Notes under the pieces: model-generated
Database searches by the model: none
Told to the model about the DNA's origin: nothing
What the model saw: the letters and a program-made list of their open reading frames with translations, nothing else
Source of the DNA: JACCWP01 sp963785115
GTDB lineage: Bacteria > Actinomycetota > Actinomycetes > Propionibacteriales > Nocardioidaceae
DNA length: 64,000 bases
Assembly: GCA_963785115.1 (NCBI GenBank)
Contig: CAWATY010000019.1
Coordinates: 1 to 64,000, forward strand
Direction: 5' to 3'
Position numbers and translations under genes: made by a program
Shown here: one piece after another, positions 47,927 to 57,323 of the stretch
How the letters are laid out: every line of letters starts with the position of its first letter
How positions within the stretch are numbered: the first letter of the stretch is position 1

Positions 47927-49174
47927 GTGACGGCTCGTACCGATGACGCGGGACCCAGTCGCCTCGACCGGGCCGGGCTGCGTCGCGTCCTCGTCGTCCT
48001 CTGCGTCACGGAGATCACCAGCTGGGGAATCCTCTACTACGCCTTCCCGGTCCTGAACCCGGCGATCACGGCGGACACCGGGTGGTCGAGCACCGCCACG
48101 ACGGCCGCGTTCTCGGCGGGACAGGTGACGGCGGCGTTGATCGGCATTCCGGTCGGACGGGCACTTGACCGGATCGGTCCGCGCTGGTTGATGAGCGGGG
48201 GCTCGGTCCTCGGGGTGGTGGCGATCGTGGTGGTGTCCACCTCCCAGACGTTGGTCCAGTTCTGGGCCGGCTGGCTTTTCGCCGGGATCGCGATGGCCGG
48301 GGTGCTCTACCAGCCGGCGTTCGCCGCACTGACCCACTGGTGGGGCGAGCGGCGGGTCGTCGCCCTGACGGCGGTGACGCTGGTCGCCGGGCTGGCGAGC
48401 ACGGTGTTCGCCCCGTTGACCGCTGCCCTGGAAGGGCCGCTGGACTGGCGCGAGACCTACCTGGTGCTGGCGATCGTGCTCGCGCTGGTCACCGTGCCTG
48501 CGCACGTGGTGGGCCTGCGGGGCGACTGGCCCGCCGACACCAGCGGGCGCGCGCTCGACCACACCGCGACGCGTTCTCGCCTGATCGCCCGCAGCCGTGC
48601 CTTCGTCCTGCTGCTCCTGGCGATGACGCTGGGTGGCTTCGCCGTCTACGGCGTCGTCTTCGCCACCATCCCGCTGGTGCTGGAGCGAGGCTTCAGCGCC
48701 GAGACCGCAGCCGTCGCGCTGGGCCTCGGCGGTGTGGGACAGGTCTGCGGACGAATCCTGTACCGGTGGTTGACGGCTCTGCTGCCGAGCCCGACAGTCC
48801 GGGGCGCTGCCGTCCTCGCGGCCGGAGCACTCGCGACTGCCGTACTCGCCTCCGTGCACGGCCCGCTCGCGCTGGTGCTGGGCGTCTTCGTGGTCACTGG
48901 CGCCGCCCGCGGAATCTTCACGCTGCTGCAGGCCACCGCGGTCAGTGACCGCTGGGGTGCCGAGGGCTTCGGCCGGCTGAACGGCATCCTCGGCGCGCCG
49001 ACCATGCTGGCTGCGGCGGCTGCGCCGTGGCTGGTCGCGGCACTCGCCGACGGGCTGGGCAGCCATGACCGGGTGGTGTTCGTGTTGTCCGCCGGCGCTG
49101 CGCTGGGTGCGATTCTGATGAGCGGGTCGACACCCAGGCGCGGCGCCGTTCTCCCCTCACGGCCCGCTGGTTGA
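47927..49174 (+). CDS. MFS transporter
   Basis: 415 residues, about 12 membrane helices (VLVVLCVTEITSWGILYYAF, GWLFAGIAMAGVLYQPAFAA, AFVLLLLAMTLGGFAVYGVV). The cytosolic loop between helices 2 and 3 carries GRALDRIGPRWL, the major-facilitator motif A. GTG start. Its stop is one base before the flavin monooxygenase gene, so the two are cotranscribed; MFS exporters next to ArsO-like monooxygenases occur in arsenic-related operons of actinobacteria. Substrate not proven. Confidence 0.78.
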   Translation: MTARTDDAGPSRLDRAGLRRVLVVLCVTEITSWGILYYAFPVLNPAITADTGWSSTATTAAFSAGQVTAALIGIPVGRALDRIGPRWLMSGGSVLGVVAIVVVSTSQTLVQFWAGWLFAGIAMAGVLYQPAFAALTHWWGERRVVALTAVTLVAGLASTVFAPLTAALEGPLDWRETYLVLAIVLALVTVPAHVVGLRGDWPADTSGRALDHTATRSRLIARSRAFVLLLLAMTLGGFAVYGVVFATIPLVLERGFSAETAAVALGLGGVGQVCGRILYRWLTALLPSPTVRGAAVLAAGALATAVLASVHGPLALVLGVFVVTGAARGIFTLLQATAVSDRWGAEGFGRLNGILGAPTMLAAAAAPWLVAALADGLGSHDRVVFVLSAGAALGAILMSGSTPRRGAVLPSRPAG

Positions 49175-49175
49175 G

Positions 49176-50303
49176 GTGGCATTGACTAGCGAGACAGCTA
49201 CCGAGGCCGACACCGAGGTCGACACCGAGGTTGACGTGGTCGTGGTCGGTGGGGGCCAAGCGGGCCTTGCGGCCGGGTACCACCTCCGCCGCGCCGGCCT
49301 CAAGCCCGGCGTCGAATTCGTGATCCTCGACGCGTCCGACCAGCCCGGCGGCGCCTGGCCGTCGATGTGGTCGTCATTGCGGTTGTTCTCCCCGTCGGAG
49401 TACTCCTCACTGCCCGGTCGTCTGATGCCGCCGTGGACGGCTGACGACGGGTTCCCGCCGAAGCAGCATGTCGTCGACTACCTCACCGACTACGAGCAGC
49501 GTTACGACCTCCCGCTGGTGCGGCCGGTGCGCGTCACCGCGGTACGCGCTGCCGACGACGAACCCGCCGGCCTACTGGTCGTCCACGCCGACGGCCGCAC
49601 CTGGAGGGCCCGGGCAGTCATCAGCGCCACTGGCACCTGGCGCCGACCCTTCGTGCCCGCGTACCCGGGCATGGCCGAGTTCGGCGGTGTCCAGCTGCAC
49701 GCGGCCGACTACGACGATCCGCAGAGGTTCGGCGGCGAGCGGGTCGTGGTCGTCGGCGGTGGCAATTCCGGCGCTCAGATCCTCGCCGAGGTGTCCGAGT
49801 GGGCCGACACCACCTGGGTGACGCCGCGTACGCCTCGGTTCCTGTCCGACGACGTGGACGGTCGGGTCCTGTTCGAGGTGGCGACTGCGCGCCGTCGAGC
49901 GCTGGACGAAGGGCGACCTGATCCCGCCGGGGTCGCCGGCCTGGGCGACGTGGTCATGGTCCCTCCGGTCCGCGCCGCGCGGGACCGAGGGGATCTGTTC
50001 GCCATGCCGATGTTCGACCGGCTCACTCGTTCTGGGATCGGCTGGGCCGACGGCCACGTCCAGCCAGCGGAGGCGGTGATCTGGTGCACCGGGTTCCGGC
50101 CGGCGCTGCAGCACCTCGCACCGCTACATCTCCGCGGCGCTGACGGTCGCATCTCCACCGACGGCACACGTGCCCGCGACGAGCCGCGACTGCACCTGCT
50201 CGGCTACGGAGACTGGACCGGCCTGGCCTCCGCCACCCTCATCGGAGTGGGCCGGACCGCCAAGGCGGCCGTCACCGAGATCCTCGCTCGGCTGGAAGGG
50301 TGA
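49176..50303 (+). CDS. arsO: ArsO-like NAD(P)H-dependent flavin monooxygenase
   Basis: 375 residues. DVVVVGGGQAGLAAGYHLRR is the FAD-binding GxGxxG near the N-terminus, FVILDASDQPGGAWPSMWSS and LRLFSPSEYSSLPGRLMPPW are strongly ArsO-like, ERVVVVGGGNSGAQILAEVS is the NAD(P)-binding GxGxxG, and AVIWCTGFRPAL is the ATG-type motif. ArsO proteins are found in arsenic operons, with a biochemical role not well settled. The upstream MFS gene supports export of a modified compound. No arsR, arsC or acr3 gene is visible nearby. The 3' end overlaps the convergent DMT gene by ~30 bases. Confidence 0.75.
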   Translation: MALTSETATEADTEVDTEVDVVVVGGGQAGLAAGYHLRRAGLKPGVEFVILDASDQPGGAWPSMWSSLRLFSPSEYSSLPGRLMPPWTADDGFPPKQHVVDYLTDYEQRYDLPLVRPVRVTAVRAADDEPAGLLVVHADGRTWRARAVISATGTWRRPFVPAYPGMAEFGGVQLHAADYDDPQRFGGERVVVVGGGNSGAQILAEVSEWADTTWVTPRTPRFLSDDVDGRVLFEVATARRRALDEGRPDPAGVAGLGDVVMVPPVRAARDRGDLFAMPMFDRLTRSGIGWADGHVQPAEAVIWCTGFRPALQHLAPLHLRGADGRISTDGTRARDEPRLHLLGYGDWTGLASATLIGVGRTAKAAVTEILARLEG

Positions 50304-51202
50304 CGGCGTCGTTCCTCGTCCTGTGCTGCAGGACGGCCACTACCGCGACCGCGGCTACGACGACGGCGGCACCGACCCACTGCCTTTCGGTCAGCCGTTC
50401 GCCGATCAGGTAGCCGGCAGACACCCCGAAGACCGGGATCAGCGGCAGGAATGCCCCGGCCACCGAGGCGCCTACCCGGCTGAGTGCGCTCAGGAAGAAC
50501 CAGAACGCCAGCCCGTAGTAGAGGACACCGGAGACAACCGCTGCGCCCCACGACGTCGCCGGCAGCGGCTCGTCCGGCCACACGTCGCCACCGAACCCCG
50601 CCACTGCGAGCACGAGGACCGCCGCGAAGGACAGAGCCGCTGCCTGCTGGACCAGCGCGACCGCCACCGAAGCGTCGTCCAGCAGGAGGTGGCGGGTGGC
50701 GACGGTGTACAGCGCGCACGCACCAACTGCGGTGACGGTCAGCAGAACGCCGGTAGTGTCGCCGGCCGCTCCACCTTGGTAGACGATCAGAAAGACGCCA
50801 CCCACGGCGACCGCCATCGCGAGCGCCATGGCAGCCGGGATCCGCTCCCTCAGCAGCAGTACCGCCATGAAGCAGGATGAGCACTGGTTCGAGTGTCCAG
50901 AGGAGTACGGACAGGCTGGCCGTGATCGAGACCAGGCCGAGCAGACCGAGTGCATAGGCGAGGCCGGGGTTCAACAACCCGAGGGCAGCCAGTCGCCGCA
51001 GCTGGGGCGACCAGACGATCCGCGACCCGGTGATCAGCTGCATCCCGAACAAGAACACGGTGCTGGCCACGAGCTGGATGGGCAACAGGGTGAGCGGGGC
51101 GATGTCGTCGAGAGCCTGCTTGCTGACGACGGTGCCCACGCCCCAGCACGCCGCCGCGGCGACGAGCATCAAGACGCGCGGCAGTACCGCGGGAAGGACC
51201 AT
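50272..51202 (-). CDS. EamA/DMT-superfamily exporter (one frameshift)
   Basis: Ten-helix drug/metabolite transporter made of two EamA halves. First half: VLPRVLMLVAAAACWGVGTV, LLPIQLVASTVFLFGMQLI and GLVSITASLSVLLWTLEPVL. After an extra C near 50870 the second half continues MAVLLLRERIPAAMALAMAV and GVLLTVTAVGACALYTVATR, ending in GAAVVVAAVAVVAVLQHRTR. Correction of a single base restores ~300 residues, so this is either a sequence error or a very recent mutation. Start ATG 51202 follows GAAGG-type purines. Confidence 0.72.
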
Positions 51203-51504
51203 GACGGATGACTCCTGAGTGCGAAGGGAAGGACCGGCCGGGCGCGAGAACGCGTCAGCTGGCGGCCTCTTCACCGTCGCAGCGGTCATAACCAGGCACG
51301 CGTCGCCGCTGCAGCGGAGCCACGCAACCCTGAGTCACACCACCAAGGTACGCCCACAAGCCAGGCCGGAGAGTTCGGCCGTCGAGTGCCGCCGGGCTCC
51401 AACGTTTCCGTAGGTCAAAAGCAGGTTTCGGACTGCGCCACTGATCAGCTGGCAGCCGTTCGTCCGGAGCGGCCGCCGCCCTCAGGGCGACGGCCGCCGG
51501 GCGC

Positions 51505-52911
51505 CTACTTGATCTTCTCCCAGTGGCGCATGCCGACCTCGTCAAGCAGCAGGCCGGCCTCGTCCTCTGGACACTCCACGATGTTGCTGAACTCGAGTGA
51601 GCCGTCTTGGAGGATCGTCACGTCCGCCTCGGTGCAGTTGGTCTCCGACTGGCTCCAGTGAAGGATGAGGGTCTGCCCGTCGAACTCGTAGGTGGCGTGC
51701 TGCTCGAAGACGTCGCCCTCGTTCGGGCCCTCGGAGAACGTGTGAACGAGGTCGTAGTCACCGTCCTCAAGGACGGCAGTGTTGACTCCTGGCACGTTCT
51801 CGAGAGCCTCGGCATCGGTGACTCCGTGCTCCTCCAGCGCCTCACGGGTGACCGACCAGCGGTACGTGCCGTTCAGCTCGGAGGCATCGGAGGGTGCTGC
51901 GGACTCAGGGCAACTGGTCAGTGGGTCTGGTGCGGTGACTCCCGCCTTCAGTTCCTCGATCCCGGCGATGATCCCGGCGGTCGTGGCGTCCTCCTGCAGG
52001 TCGGCGAGGGCCGGCGCCAACGCGTCCTTGATGCCGGCAATCTCGGCAGGACTGGCGGCCACGATCGTTCCGCCGTTCGCGCAGTACTTCTCGGCCGCTG
52101 CGGCATCGTCATCGAACGTGCCGATCGCCCAGTCGCGGGTCGTCTCGGCCGCCTCGGTGAGCGCGTCGAGCTGACTGGCCGACAGCTTCGCCTTGGCCGC
52201 ATCACTGATCACGATGACGTCTGCCTTGGCAAAGAAGGTGACGTTGCCCGTCCCCTCCCGAGCGGGGGCTTGGTCGAACTGGGACTCTGCGAGGGCGTAG
52301 CCGTCGTCCTCGAACATCGGTTCGGCCCCGAGCGCAGCGAACATGTCCCAGGTCGTGGCGGAGTGCGGCGACCTGACCACCGCGTCCTCGTAGTCGTCGA
52401 GTCCCAGTGGAGCTGCCTCGGTGCCGAACGGGTGGCGCAGTGCCTCGGGCAGCATCGCGAGCCCGGTCATCTCGGCAGCGGTGAGTCCCTCCATCATGGT
52501 GGTCGCCTGGTCACTCGCGACGACCTGGTCGAGCAGCTCGGTGGAGTCGATCAGGAACGGGGCGTTGATGGCGCGCAGAGTGTCCACGTCCACGAGGTCC
52601 CATGCGCGCGTCGCCACCAGGCCCATGTCGGCCTCTCCGTCCTGGATGAGCTTGATCGTGGCCTCCTCGTCCGGTGCGGCCTCATAGGCGGTCTCGATCG
52701 TGATGGTCGGCTCGAGGTCATGCACCGACTGGGCGAAGTGGTCGACGAGCACTCCGCCGGTCACGCTTTGAGCGTCGTAGGTGGCGATCCGCAGCGTGAC
52801 CGGTTCGGTGGCCTTGGCCGGGGCTGGCGAGGGCTCGTCCGAGCTGCACGCCCCGAGGCAGCAGATGAGGGCACCTGCAGTGAGCGCGGCCAGGCCTTCT
52901 CGGCGGTTCAT
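51505..52911 (-). CDS. TRAP-type solute-binding lipoprotein with extra C-terminal domain
   Basis: 468 residues with a strong site AAGGGAGG before the ATG. LTAGALICCLGACSS is a lipoprotein signal. Residues ~40-330 follow the DctP fold of TRAP binding proteins (LRIATYDAQSVTGGVLVDHF, IKLIQDGEADMGLVATRAWD, APFLIDSTELLDQVVASDQA, VVRSPHSATTWDMFAALGAE). The last ~125 residues (LNGTYRWSVTREALEEHGVT, YEFDGQTLILHWSQSETNCT) are a separate beta-rich domain. No DctQ/DctM permease genes are close, so it may serve a distant permease or act as a sensor. It is divergent from the nSTAND gene. Confidence 0.75.
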   Translation of the reverse strand: MNRREGLAALTAGALICCLGACSSDEPSPAPAKATEPVTLRIATYDAQSVTGGVLVDHFAQSVHDLEPTITIETAYEAAPDEEATIKLIQDGEADMGLVATRAWDLVDVDTLRAINAPFLIDSTELLDQVVASDQATTMMEGLTAAEMTGLAMLPEALRHPFGTEAAPLGLDDYEDAVVRSPHSATTWDMFAALGAEPMFEDDGYALAESQFDQAPAREGTGNVTFFAKADVIVISDAAKAKLSASQLDALTEAAETTRDWAIGTFDDDAAAAEKYCANGGTIVAASPAEIAGIKDALAPALADLQEDATTAGIIAGIEELKAGVTAPDPLTSCPESAAPSDASELNGTYRWSVTREALEEHGVTDAEALENVPGVNTAVLEDGDYDLVHTFSEGPNEGDVFEQHATYEFDGQTLILHWSQSETNCTEADVTILQDGSLEFSNIVECPEDEAGLLLDEVGMRHWEKIK

Positions 52912-53035
52912 GTGGTTCCTCCCTTGGTCGATGATCCCAACAACCCGTCCGGGCGAGGGATACGAGCCACACCTTCCGACCGGAGGTAATGCCGCAGTAA
53001 CAGCGCAGGTCAGGCCGACCGACGCCTACATTTGC

Positions 53036-56000
53036 GTGGTGCCTGCGCTGCGGATCACCGGCCGTGCCGAGGCTTTGGGCCGACGGGAACGGATCGTCCT
53101 CGCAACGCTGGCCGTGCAGCGACCTGAGGTGGCCTCCCACGACCAGTTCGCCCACGCGCTGTGGCCTGAGGGGGCGCCGCCCACGAGCGCGAAGGTCATC
53201 CAGGGGTGCGTGTCCCGATTACGCGGAGTGCTCGGGGCCGACGCGATCACGACCCTCGACCACGGCTATCGCCTCGAGGCGACCGTCGTCACGGAGGCGG
53301 ATCGCTTCACACAGCGCGTGGCGTGGGGGCGCGAGCTGCTCGAGCTGGGGCAGGCCGACCGGGCGGCGTACGCGCTCGACGAGGCGCTTCGTGAGTGGGG
53401 CGGGGATCCCTACGTCGAGCTCGTCCACTGGGAACCCGCGGAGGCCGCGAGCGCTCAGCTTCAAGAGGAACATGCGATCGCTGAGGAACTGCACGTGGAT
53501 GCGCTCCTGGCCTCCGGCGACGCGGCGCGGGCGCTGCCGCTCGCAGGCTCGCTCGTCGCGCAGGCGCCGTTCCGCGAGCACCGCTGGGCGCAGCTGGCTC
53601 TGGCCCACCAACGCATGGGAAACCAGGCGGAGGCACTCGAGGCGCTGCGGACCTGCCGGACCACCTTGCGCGAGGAGCTGGGCGTCGACCCGAGTCCGGA
53701 GATCACCAAGCTTGAGGCAGAGGTTCTCCGCCAGGAGGTGGGCACGAGCCCTCAGCCGGCCAGAGACGCGTCCGGGGACTCCGACTGTCCGTGGCCCGGG
53801 TTGGCGGCCTATGGGCCGGCCGACGCCTCGTCCTTCTTCGGCCGGGATGCCGAGCTGACCGCTGCGCTCGCCGTCCTTGCCACTCGTGGAGTGCTCGCGG
53901 TCGTCGGGCCGTCCGGGATCGGGAAGTCGTCCTTCGTAGGCGCCGGAGTCCTCGCCACGCTGCGTGCCCGCGGCCGGCGCGTGCACGATGTCGTCCCCGA
54001 AGCCGGGGTCACCGTGCCTGCCTGCGACGTCCTGGTCATCGACCAGGCTGAGGAGATCTTCGATCTCGTTCCAGCCGACCGTGACGAACTGCTCCGGCTG
54101 CTGGCGGGTCATCCCGCTCAGATCGTGCTGGCGATGCGCGCTGACCGGATGGCCGACGTCGGCTCGCATCCCGTGCTGGCCCGGATCCTCGAACAGGGCC
54201 TCTTCATCCTCGGGGGCCTGAGCGCCGAGGGACTGGCGACCGCCATCGCGCAGCCGGCCGCGCAACGGGGGCTGCTGGTCGAACCAGGTCTCACAGATCT
54301 GCTCCTGCGCGACCTCGAAGCGTCGCCGGGGGCGCTGCCGCAGTTCTCCCATGCGCTGGCAGAGACCTGGGCTCGCCGCGAAGGCCGCACCTTGACCGTG
54401 GCGGGATATCGCGCGAGCGGCGGCGTGGGCGGGGCGCTGGCCCACACGGCCGAGGACGTCTATGCGGCCCTTCCGGAAGACCAACAGCTGGTGCTGCGGT
54501 CGTTGATGCTTCGTCTGGTGGTGGGCGACGACGCAGAGCGTCGGCGGTCGCGGGTGCCGAAGCGCGACCTGAACGAGACCCACTTGACCGTCGTCGATCA
54601 TCTCGTGCGCGCCCGGCTGGTGACCACCGATGACGCCGCCGTCACCGTGACACATGAGGCGCTCATCGACGGTTGGCCACGGCTGCGCGGTTGGCTCGAC
54701 GAGGACGTCGACGGGCGCCGGATCTTTCACCACCTGACCACAGCGGCCCGAGCATGGGAGGACCTGGGACGGCCCGAAAGCGAGCTGTACCGCGGAGTCC
54801 GGCTCGCCGGTGCGGTCACCTGGTCCGAACGAGCCGACGTCGAGCTGGCACCCATAGAGCGAGTCTTCCTGGAGTCGAGCTCGGCCCACGCCGACACCGA
54901 AGCGGCAGAACTGGCCCAGCAGGTACGCCGACAGGCTCGCGCCAACCGCATCCTCCGCGCCGCCGCGCTCTCCATCACCGCCGCCCTCGCCGTCGCCGTG
55001 GTCCTCGGCGTCCTCGCGGTGCGACAAGAACACCGCGCCGACCAGAGTGCTGATGACGCCCGAGAGGCTGCCCTGGCGCAGTCCGCGGTCGCGGTCGGGG
55101 CGGGCGCCCTGGACACCGACGATCCCCAGCTTGCCCTTCTGTTGGCTGCAGCCGCCCAGCAACTCGCCCCGAGCGACGGCACCGCGTTCAACCTCGCAGC
55201 CGCTGTCGCCGATCGCCCTGAACTCATCCGCACCGTGACCGTGCCATCTGCAAGCGCCCTGGGTCAGATGGCCGTCACGGATGACCTCGTCGTGACCGTG
55301 GACCGCAGGCACACTGTCCGCACGTTCACCGCGGGCCTCGTGCCCGATACGTCGTACCAGGCCGGGGATTCTCATCTCGACACGTTCGACGGGCCTGTGG
55401 CGGCCGCGCCCGATGTCATCGCTGTTGCGGCGGCGCCCGAGGATCCCTTGGCGATCAGATTGCTGGACCCGGCCACGCTCACCGAGCTGCCCGAGCAGCT
55501 GACCGGGGTTCCCGCGGGGGTCAGTGTCCAAGGCCTCGCGATGACCGGCGACGGCCGCTACCTCGGTGCGACCTTCGGGCACCTCACCATCAACGGCGAG
55601 AAGGAGGTCGCGGTCGACCGAACGTTCGCCAAGGTGTGGGACCTGAGGTCCCGACACCCCGTTGGCCGGCGGATCAACCCGCCCTTGCCGTTCACCCGCC
55701 TCGCGCTCTCCGCTGACGGGGCGACGGTCTTCACCAGCAACCCGGTCGCCGCCTACGACGTCGCAACGGGGCGCACCCTGTGGCAGCGAAACGAAGCTTG
55801 GACCGGCGACACCGACGTCTTCGGTCGGGTGCTGGCGGCATTCACCGAGGACGGCTCCGCCGTGCAGCTGTTGAACACCGAGAACGGACTCGTCCGGACC
55901 ACGCTCACCGGCCAGACCGGTGGGCTGCAGGACGTCTCCTTCTCCCCGGACGGCAGCACCCTGGCAGCCACGTCGGACGATGGGCTCGCTGTCGTCTGGG

Positions 56001-57184
56001 ACACCGAGACCGGCCGCGCGCTGCACCGCTTCGACACGGGTGCAGGCGCCGCCACGGGAGTCTCCTACTCCCCGGACGCCCAGACCCTGTACGTCAGCAA
56101 GCCACTGACCCGCCAGGTGCAGGCCTGGGATCTGAGCGGCGGCCGCCGATTCCTCTCCAAGATCGGGTTCTCCCAGCTCGAGCCGTACGGCGACGGCATG
56201 GTCGAGCTCAGTCCAGGTGCGACCCTTATCGCCCGCGGCGGAGTGCGTCCCGACCCCGCCGAGGCCAGCCTCAGCCTGTTCGACACCCGCACCGGGGTCG
56301 AAGTCCGCCCGGCACTCATCGACCAATCCTGGAGCTGGGCGGGCGGCTGGAGTCCCGACGAGCGGCAGTTCGTCACCGGGTACGGCGACGGCTGGGTGCA
56401 ACTCATCAACGGTGTGAGCGGTCGGGAGACAAGTCGACGCAAGGCCCTTCCGGACGACATCATCGACACCGCCTTCGCCGGCGACGAGCACGTGATCGCG
56501 GCTGACGTCCAGGGGAACGTGGCCCTGCTGGGTACCCAGCCGCTCTCGCTCGAGGGCAAGGTCGTCACGCTTCCGGAGAAACCCTTCGCCCTGGTCGGCT
56601 CGCCGGACGGCCACACCGCCCTGGTCCTGACGGCAGGTACCGAGTGGCGGGCGGTGTGGGACATCGAGGTGAGCCGCTGGTACCAGGTAGACCTGACCAG
56701 CGGGACGATCGTGAGTCATGGAGACCTCACGGTGAGGAACGGCACCGCCGTTGCGATCTCCCCCGACGGACGCTTGGCGGCCGTCGGTGGCCAGGACGGC
56801 GAGCTCGAGGTGATCGACCTCGCGACTGGCGAGCCCGTTCGCCCAGCGGTGTCCGGCGTGCGTGGAGACATCATCTCGGTCACGTTCAGCCCGGACGGAT
56901 CCCAGGTCCTGACCACCTCCACCGGTCCTGACGTCGCAGTCTGGGATGCCAGCGCCGGTGAGGTGCGATCGCGATTTCCCCTGCCCGTGGGACAGCAGGT
57001 CACCTGGGCCCAGCAGGGAGAGGGCGAGATCGTCACCGTGGCAGCCATTTCAGGAGACACCTACCAGTGGGATCCCACGCCCGGAGCAGGCATCGAATAC
57101 GCCTGCGGAGTTGCCGGTCGCGACCTGACGGAGCAGGAGTGGAGAGACGCCTTCGGCGACCTCGCCTACCGGTCAACCTGCTGA
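53036..57184 (+). CDS. BTAD winged-helix / nSTAND NTPase / WD40 repeat protein
   Basis: 1382 residues. N-terminal SARP-like winged helix (RERIVLATLAVQRPEVASHD) and BTAD helical repeats (to about residue 235, ending EELGVDPSPEITKLEAEVLR). The STAND-type NTPase has Walker A GPSGIGKSSFVGAG (~290) and Walker B CDVLVIDQAEEIFDLVP (~331). One membrane helix follows (ILRAAALSITAALAVAVVLG, ~637-660), then a C-terminal WD40 propeller of ~600 residues (LQDVSFSPDGSTLAATSDDG; ISVTFSPDGSQVLTTSTGPD). A signal-sensing regulator: external or membrane-side propeller, cytosolic DNA-binding head. GTG 53036 is chosen since family homology begins there; TACATT 5 bases upstream suggests a leaderless mRNA. Confidence 0.85.
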   Translation: MVPALRITGRAEALGRRERIVLATLAVQRPEVASHDQFAHALWPEGAPPTSAKVIQGCVSRLRGVLGADAITTLDHGYRLEATVVTEADRFTQRVAWGRELLELGQADRAAYALDEALREWGGDPYVELVHWEPAEAASAQLQEEHAIAEELHVDALLASGDAARALPLAGSLVAQAPFREHRWAQLALAHQRMGNQAEALEALRTCRTTLREELGVDPSPEITKLEAEVLRQEVGTSPQPARDASGDSDCPWPGLAAYGPADASSFFGRDAELTAALAVLATRGVLAVVGPSGIGKSSFVGAGVLATLRARGRRVHDVVPEAGVTVPACDVLVIDQAEEIFDLVPADRDELLRLLAGHPAQIVLAMRADRMADVGSHPVLARILEQGLFILGGLSAEGLATAIAQPAAQRGLLVEPGLTDLLLRDLEASPGALPQFSHALAETWARREGRTLTVAGYRASGGVGGALAHTAEDVYAALPEDQQLVLRSLMLRLVVGDDAERRRSRVPKRDLNETHLTVVDHLVRARLVTTDDAAVTVTHEALIDGWPRLRGWLDEDVDGRRIFHHLTTAARAWEDLGRPESELYRGVRLAGAVTWSERADVELAPIERVFLESSSAHADTEAAELAQQVRRQARANRILRAAALSITAALAVAVVLGVLAVRQEHRADQSADDAREAALAQSAVAVGAGALDTDDPQLALLLAAAAQQLAPSDGTAFNLAAAVADRPELIRTVTVPSASALGQMAVTDDLVVTVDRRHTVRTFTAGLVPDTSYQAGDSHLDTFDGPVAAAPDVIAVAAAPEDPLAIRLLDPATLTELPEQLTGVPAGVSVQGLAMTGDGRYLGATFGHLTINGEKEVAVDRTFAKVWDLRSRHPVGRRINPPLPFTRLALSADGATVFTSNPVAAYDVATGRTLWQRNEAWTGDTDVFGRVLAAFTEDGSAVQLLNTENGLVRTTLTGQTGGLQDVSFSPDGSTLAATSDDGLAVVWDTETGRALHRFDTGAGAATGVSYSPDAQTLYVSKPLTRQVQAWDLSGGRRFLSKIGFSQLEPYGDGMVELSPGATLIARGGVRPDPAEASLSLFDTRTGVEVRPALIDQSWSWAGGWSPDERQFVTGYGDGWVQLINGVSGRETSRRKALPDDIIDTAFAGDEHVIAADVQGNVALLGTQPLSLEGKVVTLPEKPFALVGSPDGHTALVLTAGTEWRAVWDIEVSRWYQVDLTSGTIVSHGDLTVRNGTAVAISPDGRLAAVGGQDGELEVIDLATGEPVRPAVSGVRGDIISVTFSPDGSQVLTTSTGPDVAVWDASAGEVRSRFPLPVGQQVTWAQQGEGEIVTVAAISGDTYQWDPTPGAGIEYACGVAGRDLTEQEWRDAFGDLAYRSTC

Positions 57185-57252
57185 CAACCCTTGCCATCAA
57201 TGTCGTACAAGCGCGATTGGCACCGGTGACTGAAGTGTCAGTGAGCGGGTGT

Positions 57253-57279
57253 CCAACGTTGTCGCTACGCCATGCGTCC
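57253..57279 (+). promoter_or_regulatory. ECF-type promoter before the sigma-factor gene
   Basis: AAC at 57255-57257 (CCAACGTT) and CGTC at 57275-57278 (GCGTCCT) are separated by 17 bases, the classical layout of ECF sigma promoters (AAC-N16/17-CGTC). It is 45 bases upstream of the sigma-factor ATG, which has a GAGGAG site, and suggests autoregulation. Confidence 0.6.
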
Positions 57280-57323
57280 TTTCTTGGTAGAGGGTACGAA
57301 GCGACGGTCTGAGGAGCGGCCCC

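Noticed and set aside
47906..49066. A 386-codon open frame antisense to the MFS gene
   Set aside because: Composition is rich in Arg, Gln and His without hydrophobic core, whereas the forward frame is a normal 12-helix transporter.
53219..56719. A 1166-codon open frame antisense to the nSTAND protein
   Set aside because: Long antisense frames are expected in ~70% GC DNA; the translation has no domain, and the forward strand codes for a full BTAD-nSTAND-WD40 protein.
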